64,000 nt of DNA, taken from contig CAVYEG010000001.1 of NCBI GenBank assembly GCA_963767565.1, positions 513,530 through 577,529 of the forward strand, read 5' to 3'. A program made the position numbers and the translations under genes. This stretch comes from Palsa-504 sp963767565. GTDB lineage: Bacteria; Actinomycetota; Actinomycetes; Streptosporangiales; Streptosporangiaceae. Positions 1-8,835 of the stretch are shown one piece after another. The notes below the pieces were generated by a model. That model ran no database searches. It was given only the letters and a program-made list of their open reading frames with translations, and was not told where the DNA came from. Every line of letters begins with the position of its first letter. Position 1 is the stretch's first letter.

Positions 1-646
1 GGGCCGCATCCGGCGCATCCGCGGGCTGGCCGACTCCAAGCTGCTGACCGCCGCGGCCCGGGAGGAGGCCTACGCCGAGGTGCTGCGCTGGGCGCTGGAC
101 TGGCACGTGGTCGTCATCGGCGCCGACACGATCGACGCCACCGGGCTGCACGTGTGCAACGTCGCGGGCATGCGCCGCGCCTGCGCCGGCCTGCGCTGCC
201 GGCCCGGCTACGTGCTGACCGACGGATTCCCGGTCCGCGGGCTCGGCGCGCCGGCCCTGGGCATCTGGAAGGGCGACCGGGTCGCCGCATCGGTCGCCGC
301 GGCCTCGGTGGTGGCCAAGGTCAGCCGGGACCGGATGATGCGGGACCTGCACGAACGTTATCCACAGTATGGATTCGACCGGCATAAGGGATACAACACC
401 GACGACCACGTACGGGCCCTGACCGAGCACGGGCCAAGCCCGGTGCACCGGTATTCGTTCGTGAACGTGAACCGGGTGGCGGTATCACTAGATCCCGGCC
501 CTGCGCTGGATTCGCTGGACCCCGCGGACCTGATGGCCGACGAGGACCCGGCGGCCGTCGCGGAACCGGGGGGCCCCGGCCTGACCCCGGCCCTAGCAGG
601 CCTGACGGGTGCATTCGGGGAGAACGAGAGGAGAATGAGCTCATGA
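1..646 (+). CDS. rnhB: Ribonuclease HII, 5' end outside window
   Basis: Open from base 2 in the frame that ends at 646, so the start codon and the N-terminal DEAGRG motif lie off the window edge. Visible RNase HII motifs are GLADSKLL near the edge, the block LTDGFPV, and AASVVAKVSRDR followed by HKGYNT about two thirds along. The enzyme cuts the RNA strand of RNA-DNA hybrids and starts removal of misincorporated ribonucleotides in the cytoplasm. The C-terminal 60 or so residues after YSFVNVNRV are a low-complexity Asp/Pro/Ala tail, longer than in most RNase HII. It overlaps the next gene by ATGA. The family call is certain; the true length is unknown. Confidence 0.93.
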   Translation, partial: GRIRRIRGLADSKLLTAAAREEAYAEVLRWALDWHVVVIGADTIDATGLHVCNVAGMRRACAGLRCRPGYVLTDGFPVRGLGAPALGIWKGDRVAASVAAASVVAKVSRDRMMRDLHERYPQYGFDRHKGYNTDDHVRALTEHGPSPVHRYSFVNVNRVAVSLDPGPALDSLDPADLMADEDPAAVAEPGGPGLTPALAGLTGAFGENERRMSS

Positions 647-972
647 GCGCGGAGGACCTTGAGAAGTACGAGGCCGAGATGGAGCTGCAGCTCTATCGCG
701 AGTACCGCGACGTGGTCGGGTTGTTCACCCACGTGGTCGAGACCGAGCGCCGGTTCTACCTAACCAATGACGTCGAGCTGAACGTCAGGTCAAGCGACAA
801 CGGTGAGGTCTTCTTCGAGGTTACGATGCGAGACGCGTGGGTCTGGGATATGTACCGCCCGGCCAGGTTCGTCAAGAATGTGCGTGTAGTCACCTTCAAG
901 GACGTCAACATCGAGGAACTGGCCAAGGCAGACCTGGAAGTTCCAGAGGACAAGCCGGACTTTCCGGCCTAA
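643..972 (+). CDS. DUF2469 family protein
   Basis: A 109-residue acidic protein matching the actinobacterial DUF2469 family, which is almost always found next to rnhB. It begins MSAEDLEKYEAEMELQLYRE and is rich in Glu and Tyr, with no signal peptide or membrane segment. Its ATG overlaps the rnhB stop (ATGA), so the two are probably translationally coupled. The function is unknown in the family; the constant pairing with rnhB suggests a nucleic-acid role, but this is inference only. Confidence 0.9.
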   Translation: MSAEDLEKYEAEMELQLYREYRDVVGLFTHVVETERRFYLTNDVELNVRSSDNGEVFFEVTMRDAWVWDMYRPARFVKNVRVVTFKDVNIEELAKADLEVPEDKPDFPA

Positions 973-991
973 CTTTTCGGCGGAGGGGCGG

Positions 992-1738
992 ATGCTCGGG
1001 CTTCCTGACGGGGGACAGGCCTGCCTGTTCGACATGGACGGCGTGGTGACCCAGACCGCGACGGTGCACGCGGCGGCCTGGAAACAGATGTTCGACGAGT
1101 TCCTCCGGCAGCGCGCGCAGAGCACCGGAACGCAGTTCGTCCCCTTCGATCCGGGCCACGAGTACGACGCCTACGTCGACGGCAAGCCGCGGCTGGACGG
1201 CACCCGGTCGTTCCTGGCCTCCCGCGGCATCGACCTGCCCGAGGGGACCCCGGATGACCCGCCGGGGACGCCCACCCTGTGCGGGCTGAGCAACCGCAAG
1301 AACGACCTGGTGCTGGCCAAGATCGCGGCCGGCGGGGTCCAGGTGTACGAGGGCAGCATCGCCTACATCAACGCGGTGCGGGCCGCGGGCGTCCGCACCG
1401 CGATCGTCTCGGCCAGCGCCAACACCGTCCAGGTCCTGCACGCCGCAGGCATCGAGGACCTGTTCGACACCCGGATCGACGGGGTCATCGCCGCCGAGCG
1501 CGGCCTGCGCGGCAAGCCCGCGCCGGACACCTTCCTGGCCGCGGCGCAGGCGCTGGACGTGCCCGCCGCGCACGCGGTGGTCTTCGAGGACGCCCAGGCC
1601 GGGGTGGCGGCAGGCCACGCGGGCCACTTCGCCCTGGTGGTCGGCGTGGACCGGGTCGGCCAGGCGGCCGAGCTCAAGGCGCACGGCGCCGACATCGTGG
1701 TCAAGGACCTGTCCGAGCTTCTCGAGGGAAACACATGA
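992..1738 (+). CDS. HAD-family beta-phosphoglucomutase-like enzyme
   Basis: 248 residues. Motif I is FDMDGVVT with Asp14 as predicted nucleophile and Asp16 as general acid. A cap insertion follows, then the SASANT motif II and the VFEDAQAGVAAG motif IV. Beta-phosphoglucomutases turn beta-glucose 1-phosphate into glucose 6-phosphate. The downstream GH65 enzyme starts inside this stop codon (ATGA), a classical pairing in which the phosphorylase releases beta-glucose 1-phosphate and this enzyme isomerises it. Start ATG at 992 is preceded by GGAGGGGCGG. Substrate specificity is inferred from context; it could also act as another sugar phosphatase. Confidence 0.85.
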   Translation: MLGLPDGGQACLFDMDGVVTQTATVHAAAWKQMFDEFLRQRAQSTGTQFVPFDPGHEYDAYVDGKPRLDGTRSFLASRGIDLPEGTPDDPPGTPTLCGLSNRKNDLVLAKIAAGGVQVYEGSIAYINAVRAAGVRTAIVSASANTVQVLHAAGIEDLFDTRIDGVIAAERGLRGKPAPDTFLAAAQALDVPAAHAVVFEDAQAGVAAGHAGHFALVVGVDRVGQAAELKAHGADIVVKDLSELLEGNT

Positions 1739-4095
1739 TCAAGCAGGCGGCGTACGGGGTCGAGCCCTGGCAGCTGGTGGAGAAGGAATTCGACCCGAGC
1801 CTGCTGGCGCAGAGCGAGTCGATCTTCGCGCTGTCCAACGGGCACATCGGCCTGCGCGGCAACCTGGACGAGGGCGACCCGCACGGGCTGCCAGGCACCT
1901 ACCTCAACTCCATGTACGAGGTCCGGCCGCTGCCCTACGCCGAGGCGGGGTACGGGTTCCCCGACAACGGCCAGACCGTCATCAACGTCACCAACGGCAA
2001 GATCATCCGGCTGCTGGTCGACGACGAGCCGTTCGACATCAGGTACGGCACCCTGCACTCCCACCGGCGCATCCTCGACCTGCGGGCGGGCACGCTGACC
2101 AGGAACGTCGACTGGTCCTCCCCGGCTGGCGCCCGGATCAAGGTGACCTCGGTGCGCATGGTGTCGCTGACCCAGCGCGCGATCGCCGCGATCAGCTACA
2201 CCGTCGAGCCGGTCGACCAGAAGCTGCGCCTGGTGCTGCAGTCCGAGCTGGTCACCAACGAGGAGATGCCGCAGCGGGGCAACGATCCCCGGCTGGCCGC
2301 CATCCTGGAATCCCCGCTGGTCAGCGAGGAACATCAGACCGACGACGGGACGCCGCCGCGGGTCGTGCTGGTGCACAGGACCCGAGTCAGCGGGCTGCGG
2401 ATGGCGGCCGGCATGTCGCACGTGATCACCGGCCCGCAGAAGATGGCGGGCCGCACTGAGTCCCACCCGGATCTGGGCCGGACTACGGTGGCGATCCAGA
2501 TCGCCCCCGGCGAGCAGCTGCGCGTGATCAAGTTCATCAGCTACGGCTGGTCGAGCCAGCGGTCCCGGCCCGCGCTCATCGACCAGATCGTCGGCGCGCT
2601 GTCCGGCGCCCACCTGACCGGCTGGGACGGCCTGCTGGCCGAGCAGCGGGCCTACCTGGATGAGTTCTGGGACGGCGCCGACGTCGAGGTGGACGGCGAC
2701 GCCGAGATCCAGCAGGCGGTCCGCTTCGGGCTGTTCCACATCCTGCAGGCCGGCGCGCGGGCCGAGTTCCGGCCGATCGCGGCCAAGGGCCTGACCGGCA
2801 GCGGCTACGACGGGCACACCTTCTGGGACACCGAGACGTTCGTGCTGCCCGTGCTCATGTACACGCAGCCGTCCGCCGCGGCCGACGCCCTGCGCTGGCG
2901 GCACATGCTGCTGGGCGAGGCCAGGCAGCACGCCGTCGATCTCGGCCTGGCCGGGGCGGCGTTCCCGTGGCGCACCATCCGGGGCCAGGAGTGCTCCGGT
3001 TACTGGCCCGCCGGGACCGCCGCGTTCCACATCAACGCCGACATTGCCGACGCGGTGATCCGCTACTTCGATGCCACCCAGGACGCCAAGTTCGAGACCG
3101 AGGTCGGCCTGGAGCTGCTGGTCCAGACCGCCCGGCTGTGGCGTTCGCTGGGCCAGCACGACGCGGCGGGCCACTTCAGGATCGAGGGCGTGACCGGGCC
3201 CGATGAGTACAGCGCGGTCAAGGACAACAACGTCTACACCAACCTGATGGCCCAGCGGAACCTGCACTGCGCCGCCGAGTCGGCCACCAGGCTGCCCGCC
3301 GACGCCGAGGCCCTCGGCGTGACCACCGAGGAGGCCGCGTCCTGGCGCGACGCGGCGGCCGCCATGTTCATCCCGTTCGACGAGCGGCTGGGCGTGCATC
3401 CCCAGCACGAGGGGTTCACCGACTACGCCAGGTGGGACTTCAAGAACACGCCGGAGGAGAAGTACCCGCTGCTGCTGCACTTCCCGTACTTCCAGCTGTA
3501 CCGCAAGCAGGTCGTCAAGCAGGCCGACCTGGTGCTGGCCATGTACATGCGGTCCGAGGCGTTCACCCCCGAGCAGAAGGCGGCCAACTTCGCCTACTAC
3601 GAGCCGCTGACCGTCCGCGACTCCTCCCTGTCGGCCTGCACGCAGGCGGTGATCGCGGCCGAGGTGGGCCAGCTCGACCTGGCCCACGACTACCTGGCCG
3701 AAGCCGCGCTGATGGACCTGCGCGACGTGGAGCACAACACCTCCGACGGCGTCCACATGGCCTCGCTGGCCGGAGCGTGGATAGCGCTGGTGGCGGGGTT
3801 CGGCGGGATGCGCGCCGGGATGGGCGCCCTGGCCTTCAGCCCGCGCCTGCCCGACGGCATCTCGGGCCTGACCTTCCGGGTGCGTTACCGTGGCCGCAAG
3901 CTGCGCGTGACGGTCAAGTCCGGCGAGGCCAAGTACGAACTGATGGACGGCGACCCGCTGTCAGTGAGCCACCACGGCCACGAGTTCGAGCTCGGCACCA
4001 AGACCGTGAAGCACAAGATCCCGTCGATCAAGGCCGGCCCCCGGCCCGAGCAGCCGCCCGGACGTCGCCCGTACGACCGCGGCTCCGGGAGCTGA
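1735..4095 (+). CDS. Glycoside hydrolase family 65 disaccharide phosphorylase
   Basis: 786 residues from the ATG at 1735, which overlaps the HAD stop. The family layout is visible: an N-terminal beta-sandwich of about 270 residues (start EPWQLVEKEFDP, with SNGHIGLRGNLDEG), then an (alpha/alpha)6 barrel with GHTFWDTETFVLP, and the catalytic block GPDEY followed by NNVYTN, in which Glu491 is the predicted general acid. GH65 enzymes phosphorolyse alpha-linked glucose disaccharides (maltose, trehalose, kojibiose, nigerose) to beta-glucose 1-phosphate. The exact substrate cannot be read from sequence. Coupling with a beta-phosphoglucomutase favours a phosphorylase over a hydrolase. Confidence 0.9.
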   Translation: MIKQAAYGVEPWQLVEKEFDPSLLAQSESIFALSNGHIGLRGNLDEGDPHGLPGTYLNSMYEVRPLPYAEAGYGFPDNGQTVINVTNGKIIRLLVDDEPFDIRYGTLHSHRRILDLRAGTLTRNVDWSSPAGARIKVTSVRMVSLTQRAIAAISYTVEPVDQKLRLVLQSELVTNEEMPQRGNDPRLAAILESPLVSEEHQTDDGTPPRVVLVHRTRVSGLRMAAGMSHVITGPQKMAGRTESHPDLGRTTVAIQIAPGEQLRVIKFISYGWSSQRSRPALIDQIVGALSGAHLTGWDGLLAEQRAYLDEFWDGADVEVDGDAEIQQAVRFGLFHILQAGARAEFRPIAAKGLTGSGYDGHTFWDTETFVLPVLMYTQPSAAADALRWRHMLLGEARQHAVDLGLAGAAFPWRTIRGQECSGYWPAGTAAFHINADIADAVIRYFDATQDAKFETEVGLELLVQTARLWRSLGQHDAAGHFRIEGVTGPDEYSAVKDNNVYTNLMAQRNLHCAAESATRLPADAEALGVTTEEAASWRDAAAAMFIPFDERLGVHPQHEGFTDYARWDFKNTPEEKYPLLLHFPYFQLYRKQVVKQADLVLAMYMRSEAFTPEQKAANFAYYEPLTVRDSSLSACTQAVIAAEVGQLDLAHDYLAEAALMDLRDVEHNTSDGVHMASLAGAWIALVAGFGGMRAGMGALAFSPRLPDGISGLTFRVRYRGRKLRVTVKSGEAKYELMDGDPLSVSHHGHEFELGTKTVKHKIPSIKAGPRPEQPPGRRPYDRGSGS

Positions 4096-4260
4096 CCGGC
4101 CCGGCGCACGCATCACCCCGCCAGATTCAACCATCCGGCTCTGACATTTCCCGCTCGGCTATCCACACCTGCGTGCTCTCCTTCCGGCTGTCCACAGCCC
4201 CGGCGGCCGTCCCGCGCCTCATTCCGCCGACGGCGATCGTCGGAACCGGAGGTGAGGGTG

Positions 4261-4623
4261 ATGACGATGCGGGCCAAGGACGTGCTGGGCCAGTCCGGTG
4301 AGCAGGCAGCGGCCGAGTACCTGGAGGCGCACGGTTTCCGGATCCTGGACCGGAACTGGCGCAGCGCCGATGGCGAGATCGACATCGTGGCGGTGGAGCG
4401 GCACGTGCTGGTCGTGGCCGAGGTCAAGTCCAGGACCTCGATGCGCTACGGCAGCCCGCTGGAGGCCGTCAGCCGGGCCAAGCGGGCCCGGCTGCGCAGG
4501 CTGGCGGTGCAGTGGCTGAACGCCCACGGCGTCCGGTTCGATCAGGTCCGGATCGACGTGGTGGGCCTGGTCTACGAGGGCACCGGCGGCTTCACGATCG
4601 AGCACATCAGGGGAGTGGGCTAG
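4261..4623 (+). CDS. YraN/UPF0102 nuclease-fold protein
   Basis: 120 residues. The UPF0102 signature is clear: GEQAAAEYLEAHGFRILDRN, then a Holliday-junction-resolvase-like core DGEIDIVA with VVAEVKSR (the D-ExK pattern of PD-(D/E)XK folds). It is placed between rnhB/DUF2469 and comM as in most actinobacteria. I chose the ATG at 4261 because GGAGG at 4248-4252 sits 8 bases upstream; an earlier in-frame GTG at 4252 overlaps that site. The function is not established; a nucleic-acid processing role is inferred from the fold and the dprA/comM neighbourhood. Confidence 0.88.
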   Translation: MTMRAKDVLGQSGEQAAAEYLEAHGFRILDRNWRSADGEIDIVAVERHVLVVAEVKSRTSMRYGSPLEAVSRAKRARLRRLAVQWLNAHGVRFDQVRIDVVGLVYEGTGGFTIEHIRGVG

Positions 4624-4625
4624 CC

Positions 4626-6182
4626 GTGCCCCTCGCGCGCACACACTCGGTGGCCTTGATCGGGATCACTGGTCACGTTGTGGAGGTCGAAGTCGACATC
4701 GCCAACGGCCTGGTCGGGATGATCCTGGTCGGCCTGCCCGATACCGCGCTGCGCGAGGCGCGGGACCGGATCCGCGCCGCCATCGTCAACAGCGGCGAGG
4801 AATGGCCGCACCGGAAGATCACCGTGGGCCTGTCTCCGGCCAGCCTGCCCAAGCGGGGGAGCTGGTTTGACCTGGCCATCGCCATCGGCGTGCTCACCGC
4901 GGCGGGTACGGTGCCCCGGGCGGCACTGGACCGGGTGATGTTCTTCGGGGAGCTCGGCCTGGACGGGCGGCTGCGGCCGGTGCACGGCGTGCTGCCCGCC
5001 GTGGTCGCCGCGGCTGACGACGGCAGGTTCGGCACGGTCATGGTGGCCGGGCAGAACGCGGCCGAGGCCGCCCTGGTGCCCGGCATGCGCGTGATCGCGG
5101 CCAGCAGCCTGACCGCCGCCGTGGACTGGCTGCGGGGTGTCCCCGGCCTGCGTGCCGGCCCGGCCGGCGAGATCACCGGCGGCCAGGAACTCCCGCCCGC
5201 CCGGCCCGGCGATGGCGCGGCCGCGCCCGACCTAGCCGAGATGCTGGGCCAGTCCATGGCCCGGCGGGCCGCCGAGGTATGCGCGGCGGGCGGCCATCAC
5301 CTGTCACTGCTCGGGCCGCCCGGTGCCGGCAAGACCATGCTGGCCGAGCGGATCCCCACCATCCTGCCGCGCCTGGACGCCGCGGCCGCGCTGGAGGTCA
5401 CGGCCATCCATTCGGTGGCGGGTGCCCTGCCGCAGGACGTTCCGCTGCTGACCAGCCCGCCGTTCCTGGCCCCGCACCACACCGCGACCAAGGCCGCGAT
5501 CGTAGGAGGCGGCAGCGGCATCATCCGCCCCGGCTCGGCGTCGCTGGCCCACCGGGGCGTGCTGTTCCTCGACGAGGCGCCTGAGTTCGCCCGGGACGTG
5601 CTGGACGCCCTGCGTCAGCCGCTCGAAGCTGGCCAGGTGGTGGTGGCCCGCTCGGGGGTCACCACCACGTTCCCGGCCCGGTTCACGCTGGTCCTGGCTG
5701 CGAACCCGTGCCCGTGTGCTCGGGCCGCCGGGCCCTCCGAGGGCTGTAGCTGCAGCCCGGCCACCCGCCGCAGGTACCTGGGCCGGATCTCCGGCCCGCT
5801 GCTGGACCGGGTCGACGTGAAGATCGGCCTGGAGCCGGTGGGCCGCAAGGAACTGCTGAACGACAGGAATTTCGCTGAGCCGAGCCGGATCGTGGCCGAG
5901 CGGGTGATCGCGGCCCGGGACCGGGCCGGCCGCCGGCTACGCGGCACTCCGTGGCGGCTGAACGCCGAGATCCCTGGCTCGGAGCTGCGCCGGACCTGGC
6001 CGCCCGGCCCGGGCTCGCTGGCCGTGGTGGAACGCTCCCTGGAGCGCGGCCAGATCAGCGCGCGCGGCGTGGTCAAGGTCATCCGCGTCGCGTGGACCAT
6101 CGCCGACCTGGCCGGGCGCCCGCGTCCGACCAAGGACGAATGCCACGCCGCGCTGGGTCTGTGGCTGGGGCTGGCGCGATGA
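4626..6182 (+). CDS. comM: ComM-type Mg-chelatase-like AAA+ ATPase (YifB)
   Basis: 518 residues from the GTG at 4626, three bases after yraN. The N-terminal part (VEVDIANGLVGMILVGLPD) is the ChlI/Lon-like domain. The AAA+ core has Walker A GPPGAGKT near residues 230-237 and the Walker B-like block LFLDEAPEF. A Cys-rich loop of the family (ANPCPC and GCSCSP) and the C-terminal Mg-chelatase domain follow. ComM-type ATPases are hexameric helicases that promote branch migration during integration of incoming DNA in transformable bacteria. It ends in an ATGA overlap with dprA. Competence itself has not been shown for such hosts. Confidence 0.92.
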   Translation: MPLARTHSVALIGITGHVVEVEVDIANGLVGMILVGLPDTALREARDRIRAAIVNSGEEWPHRKITVGLSPASLPKRGSWFDLAIAIGVLTAAGTVPRAALDRVMFFGELGLDGRLRPVHGVLPAVVAAADDGRFGTVMVAGQNAAEAALVPGMRVIAASSLTAAVDWLRGVPGLRAGPAGEITGGQELPPARPGDGAAAPDLAEMLGQSMARRAAEVCAAGGHHLSLLGPPGAGKTMLAERIPTILPRLDAAAALEVTAIHSVAGALPQDVPLLTSPPFLAPHHTATKAAIVGGGSGIIRPGSASLAHRGVLFLDEAPEFARDVLDALRQPLEAGQVVVARSGVTTTFPARFTLVLAANPCPCARAAGPSEGCSCSPATRRRYLGRISGPLLDRVDVKIGLEPVGRKELLNDRNFAEPSRIVAERVIAARDRAGRRLRGTPWRLNAEIPGSELRRTWPPGPGSLAVVERSLERGQISARGVVKVIRVAWTIADLAGRPRPTKDECHAALGLWLGLAR

Positions 6183-7351
6183 ACGCGGTCGGTACGTGCC
6201 CGGAGGCCCCGGCCCGGGCCGCGCTCACCTACCTGGCCGAGCCGGGCGATCCGGCCCTCGGTGCCCTGCTGGAAATCTGCGAGCCGGCCGAGGTGCTGGC
6301 CGCGATCAAGGCCGGCCTGCTGCCGGGGACCGGGCCGGGATGCGGCGACAGCGCGGCGAGCAGGAGAGCACTGGAACGCGCACTGGCCCGCTGGCGCGCC
6401 CGCCTGCCCGCTCTGCCCGCCGACGCGGACATCGCCGCCGCCTGCCGTGACGGCGGCGTCCGGCTCATCTGCCCCGGCGATCCCGAGTGGCCCGACCAGC
6501 TGGACGAGCTGGGGCAGGCCCGCCCGTATGCCCTATGGCTGCGCGGCGGCGCTGACCTGAAGTCGGCCTGCCTGCGCGCGGTGTCGATCGTCGGCTCACG
6601 CGCCGCCACCGGGTACGGCGCGCACGTGGCCGGCGAGATCGCGGCCGACCTGGGCGAGCGCGGCTGGACGATCATTTCCGGCGGAGCGTACGGCATCGAC
6701 GCCGCCGCGCACCGCGGGGCGCTGGTCACCAGGGCCTTCTCCATTGCGGTCCTGGCCTGCGGCGTCGACCACCCCTACCCGGCGGGCCACGCCGAGCTGT
6801 TCGCGGATATCGCGACCCAGGGCCTGGTGGTCAGCGAATGGCCGCCCGGCCGGCCGCCGGGCCGGATGAGGTTCCTGGTCCGCAACCGGACCATCGCCGC
6901 GCTGTCCGCCGGCACCGTGATCGTCGAGGCGGGCGAGCGCAGCGGCGCCCTGAACACCGCCCGGCACGCCGCCCTCCTGGGCCGGCCGCTGATGGCCGTC
7001 CCCGGCCCGGTGACCTCCGCCCAATCGGCCGGCTGCCACCGGATCATCAGGGAGTGGGGCGCGACCTGCGTCACCTGCGCCGCCGACGTCATCGAGTTGC
7101 TCTCTCCGCTGACCGACCCCGGCCCAGGCCCGCTTGCGGCGACCACTCCACCAGGAACCTCGCGTGACGACCTGGACTCCGACAGCGCCCGGGTCCTCGA
7201 CGCCTTCCCCGCCCGCGGCGCGGCCGGCACCGCCACCATCGCCACCGAAGCCGGCGTAGACCTCGACACGGTGCTGCGTTGCCTGGGCCTGCTGGCCGGC
7301 TCCGGCTTCATCGAGCGCTGCGACCGCGGCTGGCGCCTCCGCAAATCCTGA
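6179..7351 (+). CDS. dprA: DNA-processing protein DprA
   Basis: 390 residues starting at the ATG that overlaps the comM stop. It contains an N-terminal helical region, then the Rossmann-type DprA core: SIVGSRAATGYG, ISGGAYGIDAAAHRGAL, VLACGVDHPYPAGH, FLVRNRTIAALS and VVEAGERSGAL. A C-terminal winged-helix follows (about residues 320-390). DprA loads RecA onto single-stranded DNA taken up by the cell. Length and motifs fit a complete gene. Confidence 0.94.
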   Translation: MNAVGTCPEAPARAALTYLAEPGDPALGALLEICEPAEVLAAIKAGLLPGTGPGCGDSAASRRALERALARWRARLPALPADADIAAACRDGGVRLICPGDPEWPDQLDELGQARPYALWLRGGADLKSACLRAVSIVGSRAATGYGAHVAGEIAADLGERGWTIISGGAYGIDAAAHRGALVTRAFSIAVLACGVDHPYPAGHAELFADIATQGLVVSEWPPGRPPGRMRFLVRNRTIAALSAGTVIVEAGERSGALNTARHAALLGRPLMAVPGPVTSAQSAGCHRIIREWGATCVTCAADVIELLSPLTDPGPGPLAATTPPGTSRDDLDSDSARVLDAFPARGAAGTATIATEAGVDLDTVLRCLGLLAGSGFIERCDRGWRLRKS

Positions 7352-7420
7352 CCGTCCTGGATGGCCTCCATACAGCGGCCGCGCTACCCTTGGCTGCATC
7401 GCGCTGCCGGGGAGGTACCG

Positions 7421-8071
7421 GTGATCACGGGACCGGAAGAGGGAGCAGCGGCAGGCTACGGCCGCCTGCGGGCCTCGCACGCCGACCGCGAGCATGTGAT
7501 CGACGCACTCAAGACCGCCTTCGCCGACGGGCGGCTGGACCGGGACGAGCTGGACGCACGCGTGGGTCAGGCGCTCACCGCCCGGACCTACGCCGAACTG
7601 GCGACGGTCACCGTCCCGGCCCCGGCCCCGCCACATCGGCCTGCCCGACCGCCGGTGAACAGGCAGGCGGTCAAGTGGGGCCTGGCCGCCACGGGTGCGA
7701 TGATCCCGCCCGCCATGTTCATCACGGCGGGCTTCGGCGCCTGGGTCTCCCTCGCCCTCCTGGCCATGCCGCTGCTGTTCATTGAGTTGATCGTCGTCCT
7801 CCTCTTCGTGACCATCACGCTGGCCAGGCAGCGTGCGGACCGTTCACGCACGTCGAGCGGGCAGCTGCCACCGCCGCAGCAGCACGCCCGGGCAGCGGAA
7901 CCCGGGCGCGGCAGCGCCGGCCCTAAGCCGTCTCCCCGGGGAACCCGCACCGAGCAGGCCCGCACCGAGCAGGCCCGCACCGAGCAGGCCCGCACCGAGC
8001 AGGCCCGCACCGACTGCCGGTCCGCCAGGCTCGTCCCGGGCGCAGCCTGGGCCGCTAGCACCTCGCCCTGA
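7421..8071 (+). CDS. DUF1707 (SHOCT-like) membrane protein with repeat tail
   Basis: 216 residues from a GTG at 7421 with GGAGG at 7411-7415. Residues 14-65 form a DUF1707 domain (RLRASHADREHVIDAL, ADGRLDRDELDAR). Two hydrophobic segments follow (GAMIPPAMFITAGF and LLAMPLLFIELIVVLLFV). The C-terminal cytosolic tail is basic and Pro/Gln-rich and holds a 5-residue repeat, ARTEQ, copied four times by a 15-bp tandem repeat. DUF1707 proteins are common in actinobacteria and of unknown function, often with membrane segments. TACCCT at 7385-7390 could be a -10 element. No partner is evident. Confidence 0.75.
   Translation: MITGPEEGAAAGYGRLRASHADREHVIDALKTAFADGRLDRDELDARVGQALTARTYAELATVTVPAPAPPHRPARPPVNRQAVKWGLAATGAMIPPAMFITAGFGAWVSLALLAMPLLFIELIVVLLFVTITLARQRADRSRTSSGQLPPPQQHARAAEPGRGSAGPKPSPRGTRTEQARTEQARTEQARTEQARTDCRSARLVPGAAWAASTSP
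7946..8013 (+). repeat. 15-bp in-frame tandem repeat, 4.5 copies
   Basis: The unit CGCACCGAGCAGGCC is repeated four times exactly at 15-bp spacing, then breaks off after eight bases. It encodes ARTEQ repeats in the tail of the DUF1707 protein. Exact copies imply recent slippage expansion. Confidence 0.95.
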
Positions 8072-8083
8072 ACGGTCCCGGCC

Positions 8084-8638
8084 CTAGCCGACCGGGAGCA
8101 TGTGGTCGGCCGCCAGCTCCTCCAGGCCGTAACGCTCCACGTGATCCGGATCGGCCAGGCTGATCGTCCGCATGCCCTGCGCGGCCAGCCGGTCGTTGAT
8201 CTCGTCCAGGTGATCGCGCACGAGCTGCCGCTCGGCGTCGGTGATCTTGCCCTTGTGCGGCTGGCCGGCGTACTGCACGGTCGCGTAGTCGACCCGATCG
8301 CCGCGCGTGGTGCCGTTGCCGGGCGTCCGGGAGCTGCGCCGGACCGGCCGGGCATTGACCAGCAGCTCGCTGATCGGCTTCTCGCTGGCCAGCGCGTCGA
8401 ACGCGTCGGCGTCCATGGTGATCCGGCGCGGCTCGTAGTCATTGGGGAGATACAGGTCCACCACCACGACCTTCAGCGCCGCCTGCTCGATGACCTTGGC
8501 CTCGTCGGCGAGGGCCTCGATCTCGACCGGGCCGTCGACAAGTTCGGGGTGCTCCTGGACCACGATGCGGGCTAGCGAGTCGTCCTCCATGATGAGCTGG
8601 CCGCTCAGGTCGCTGAACCGGACAGTCTTCTGACCCAT
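8084..8638 (-). CDS. Conserved hypothetical protein, divergent from xerC
   Basis: 184 residues from an ATG at 8638 preceded by GAGAGGG on the minus strand. It begins MGQKTVRFSDLSGQLI and has an alternating acidic/hydrophobic pattern with a central Arg/Thr-rich linker (NARPVRRSSRTPGNGTTRGD), and a second helical half (DAERQLVRDHLDEINDRLAA). The linker between two small domains recalls Lsr2-like or histone-like proteins, but no motif confirms that. No signal peptide or membrane segment. It is transcribed away from xerC across a gap of about 200 bases. Function not recognised. Confidence 0.7.
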   Translation of the reverse strand: MGQKTVRFSDLSGQLIMEDDSLARIVVQEHPELVDGPVEIEALADEAKVIEQAALKVVVVDLYLPNDYEPRRITMDADAFDALASEKPISELLVNARPVRRSSRTPGNGTTRGDRVDYATVQYAGQPHKGKITDAERQLVRDHLDEINDRLAAQGMRTISLADPDHVERYGLEELAADHMLPVG

Positions 8639-8835
8639 GATCGATCCCTCTCTAGGCGGTAGCGAGAACGCGCCCGGCGGCGATGCCGGAGACCCTGCCG
8701 GCGAGCGCATGGATCACCCTGCCGCACCGGCCGCGCGGTGTCAAACTTCAGTTCGATCGGCGTGTCGTGATCCGAAATTAGTCGCGATCGGCCTGTCGGC
8801 GCCCGGCGGACCGGGCCGGGGTGCACACTGAGCAC

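Noticed and set aside
1363..3756. Long minus-strand frame opposite GH65
   Set aside because: Shadow frame of a high-GC gene; Gly/Arg/Val-rich, no motifs; the plus strand encodes a complete GH65 protein.
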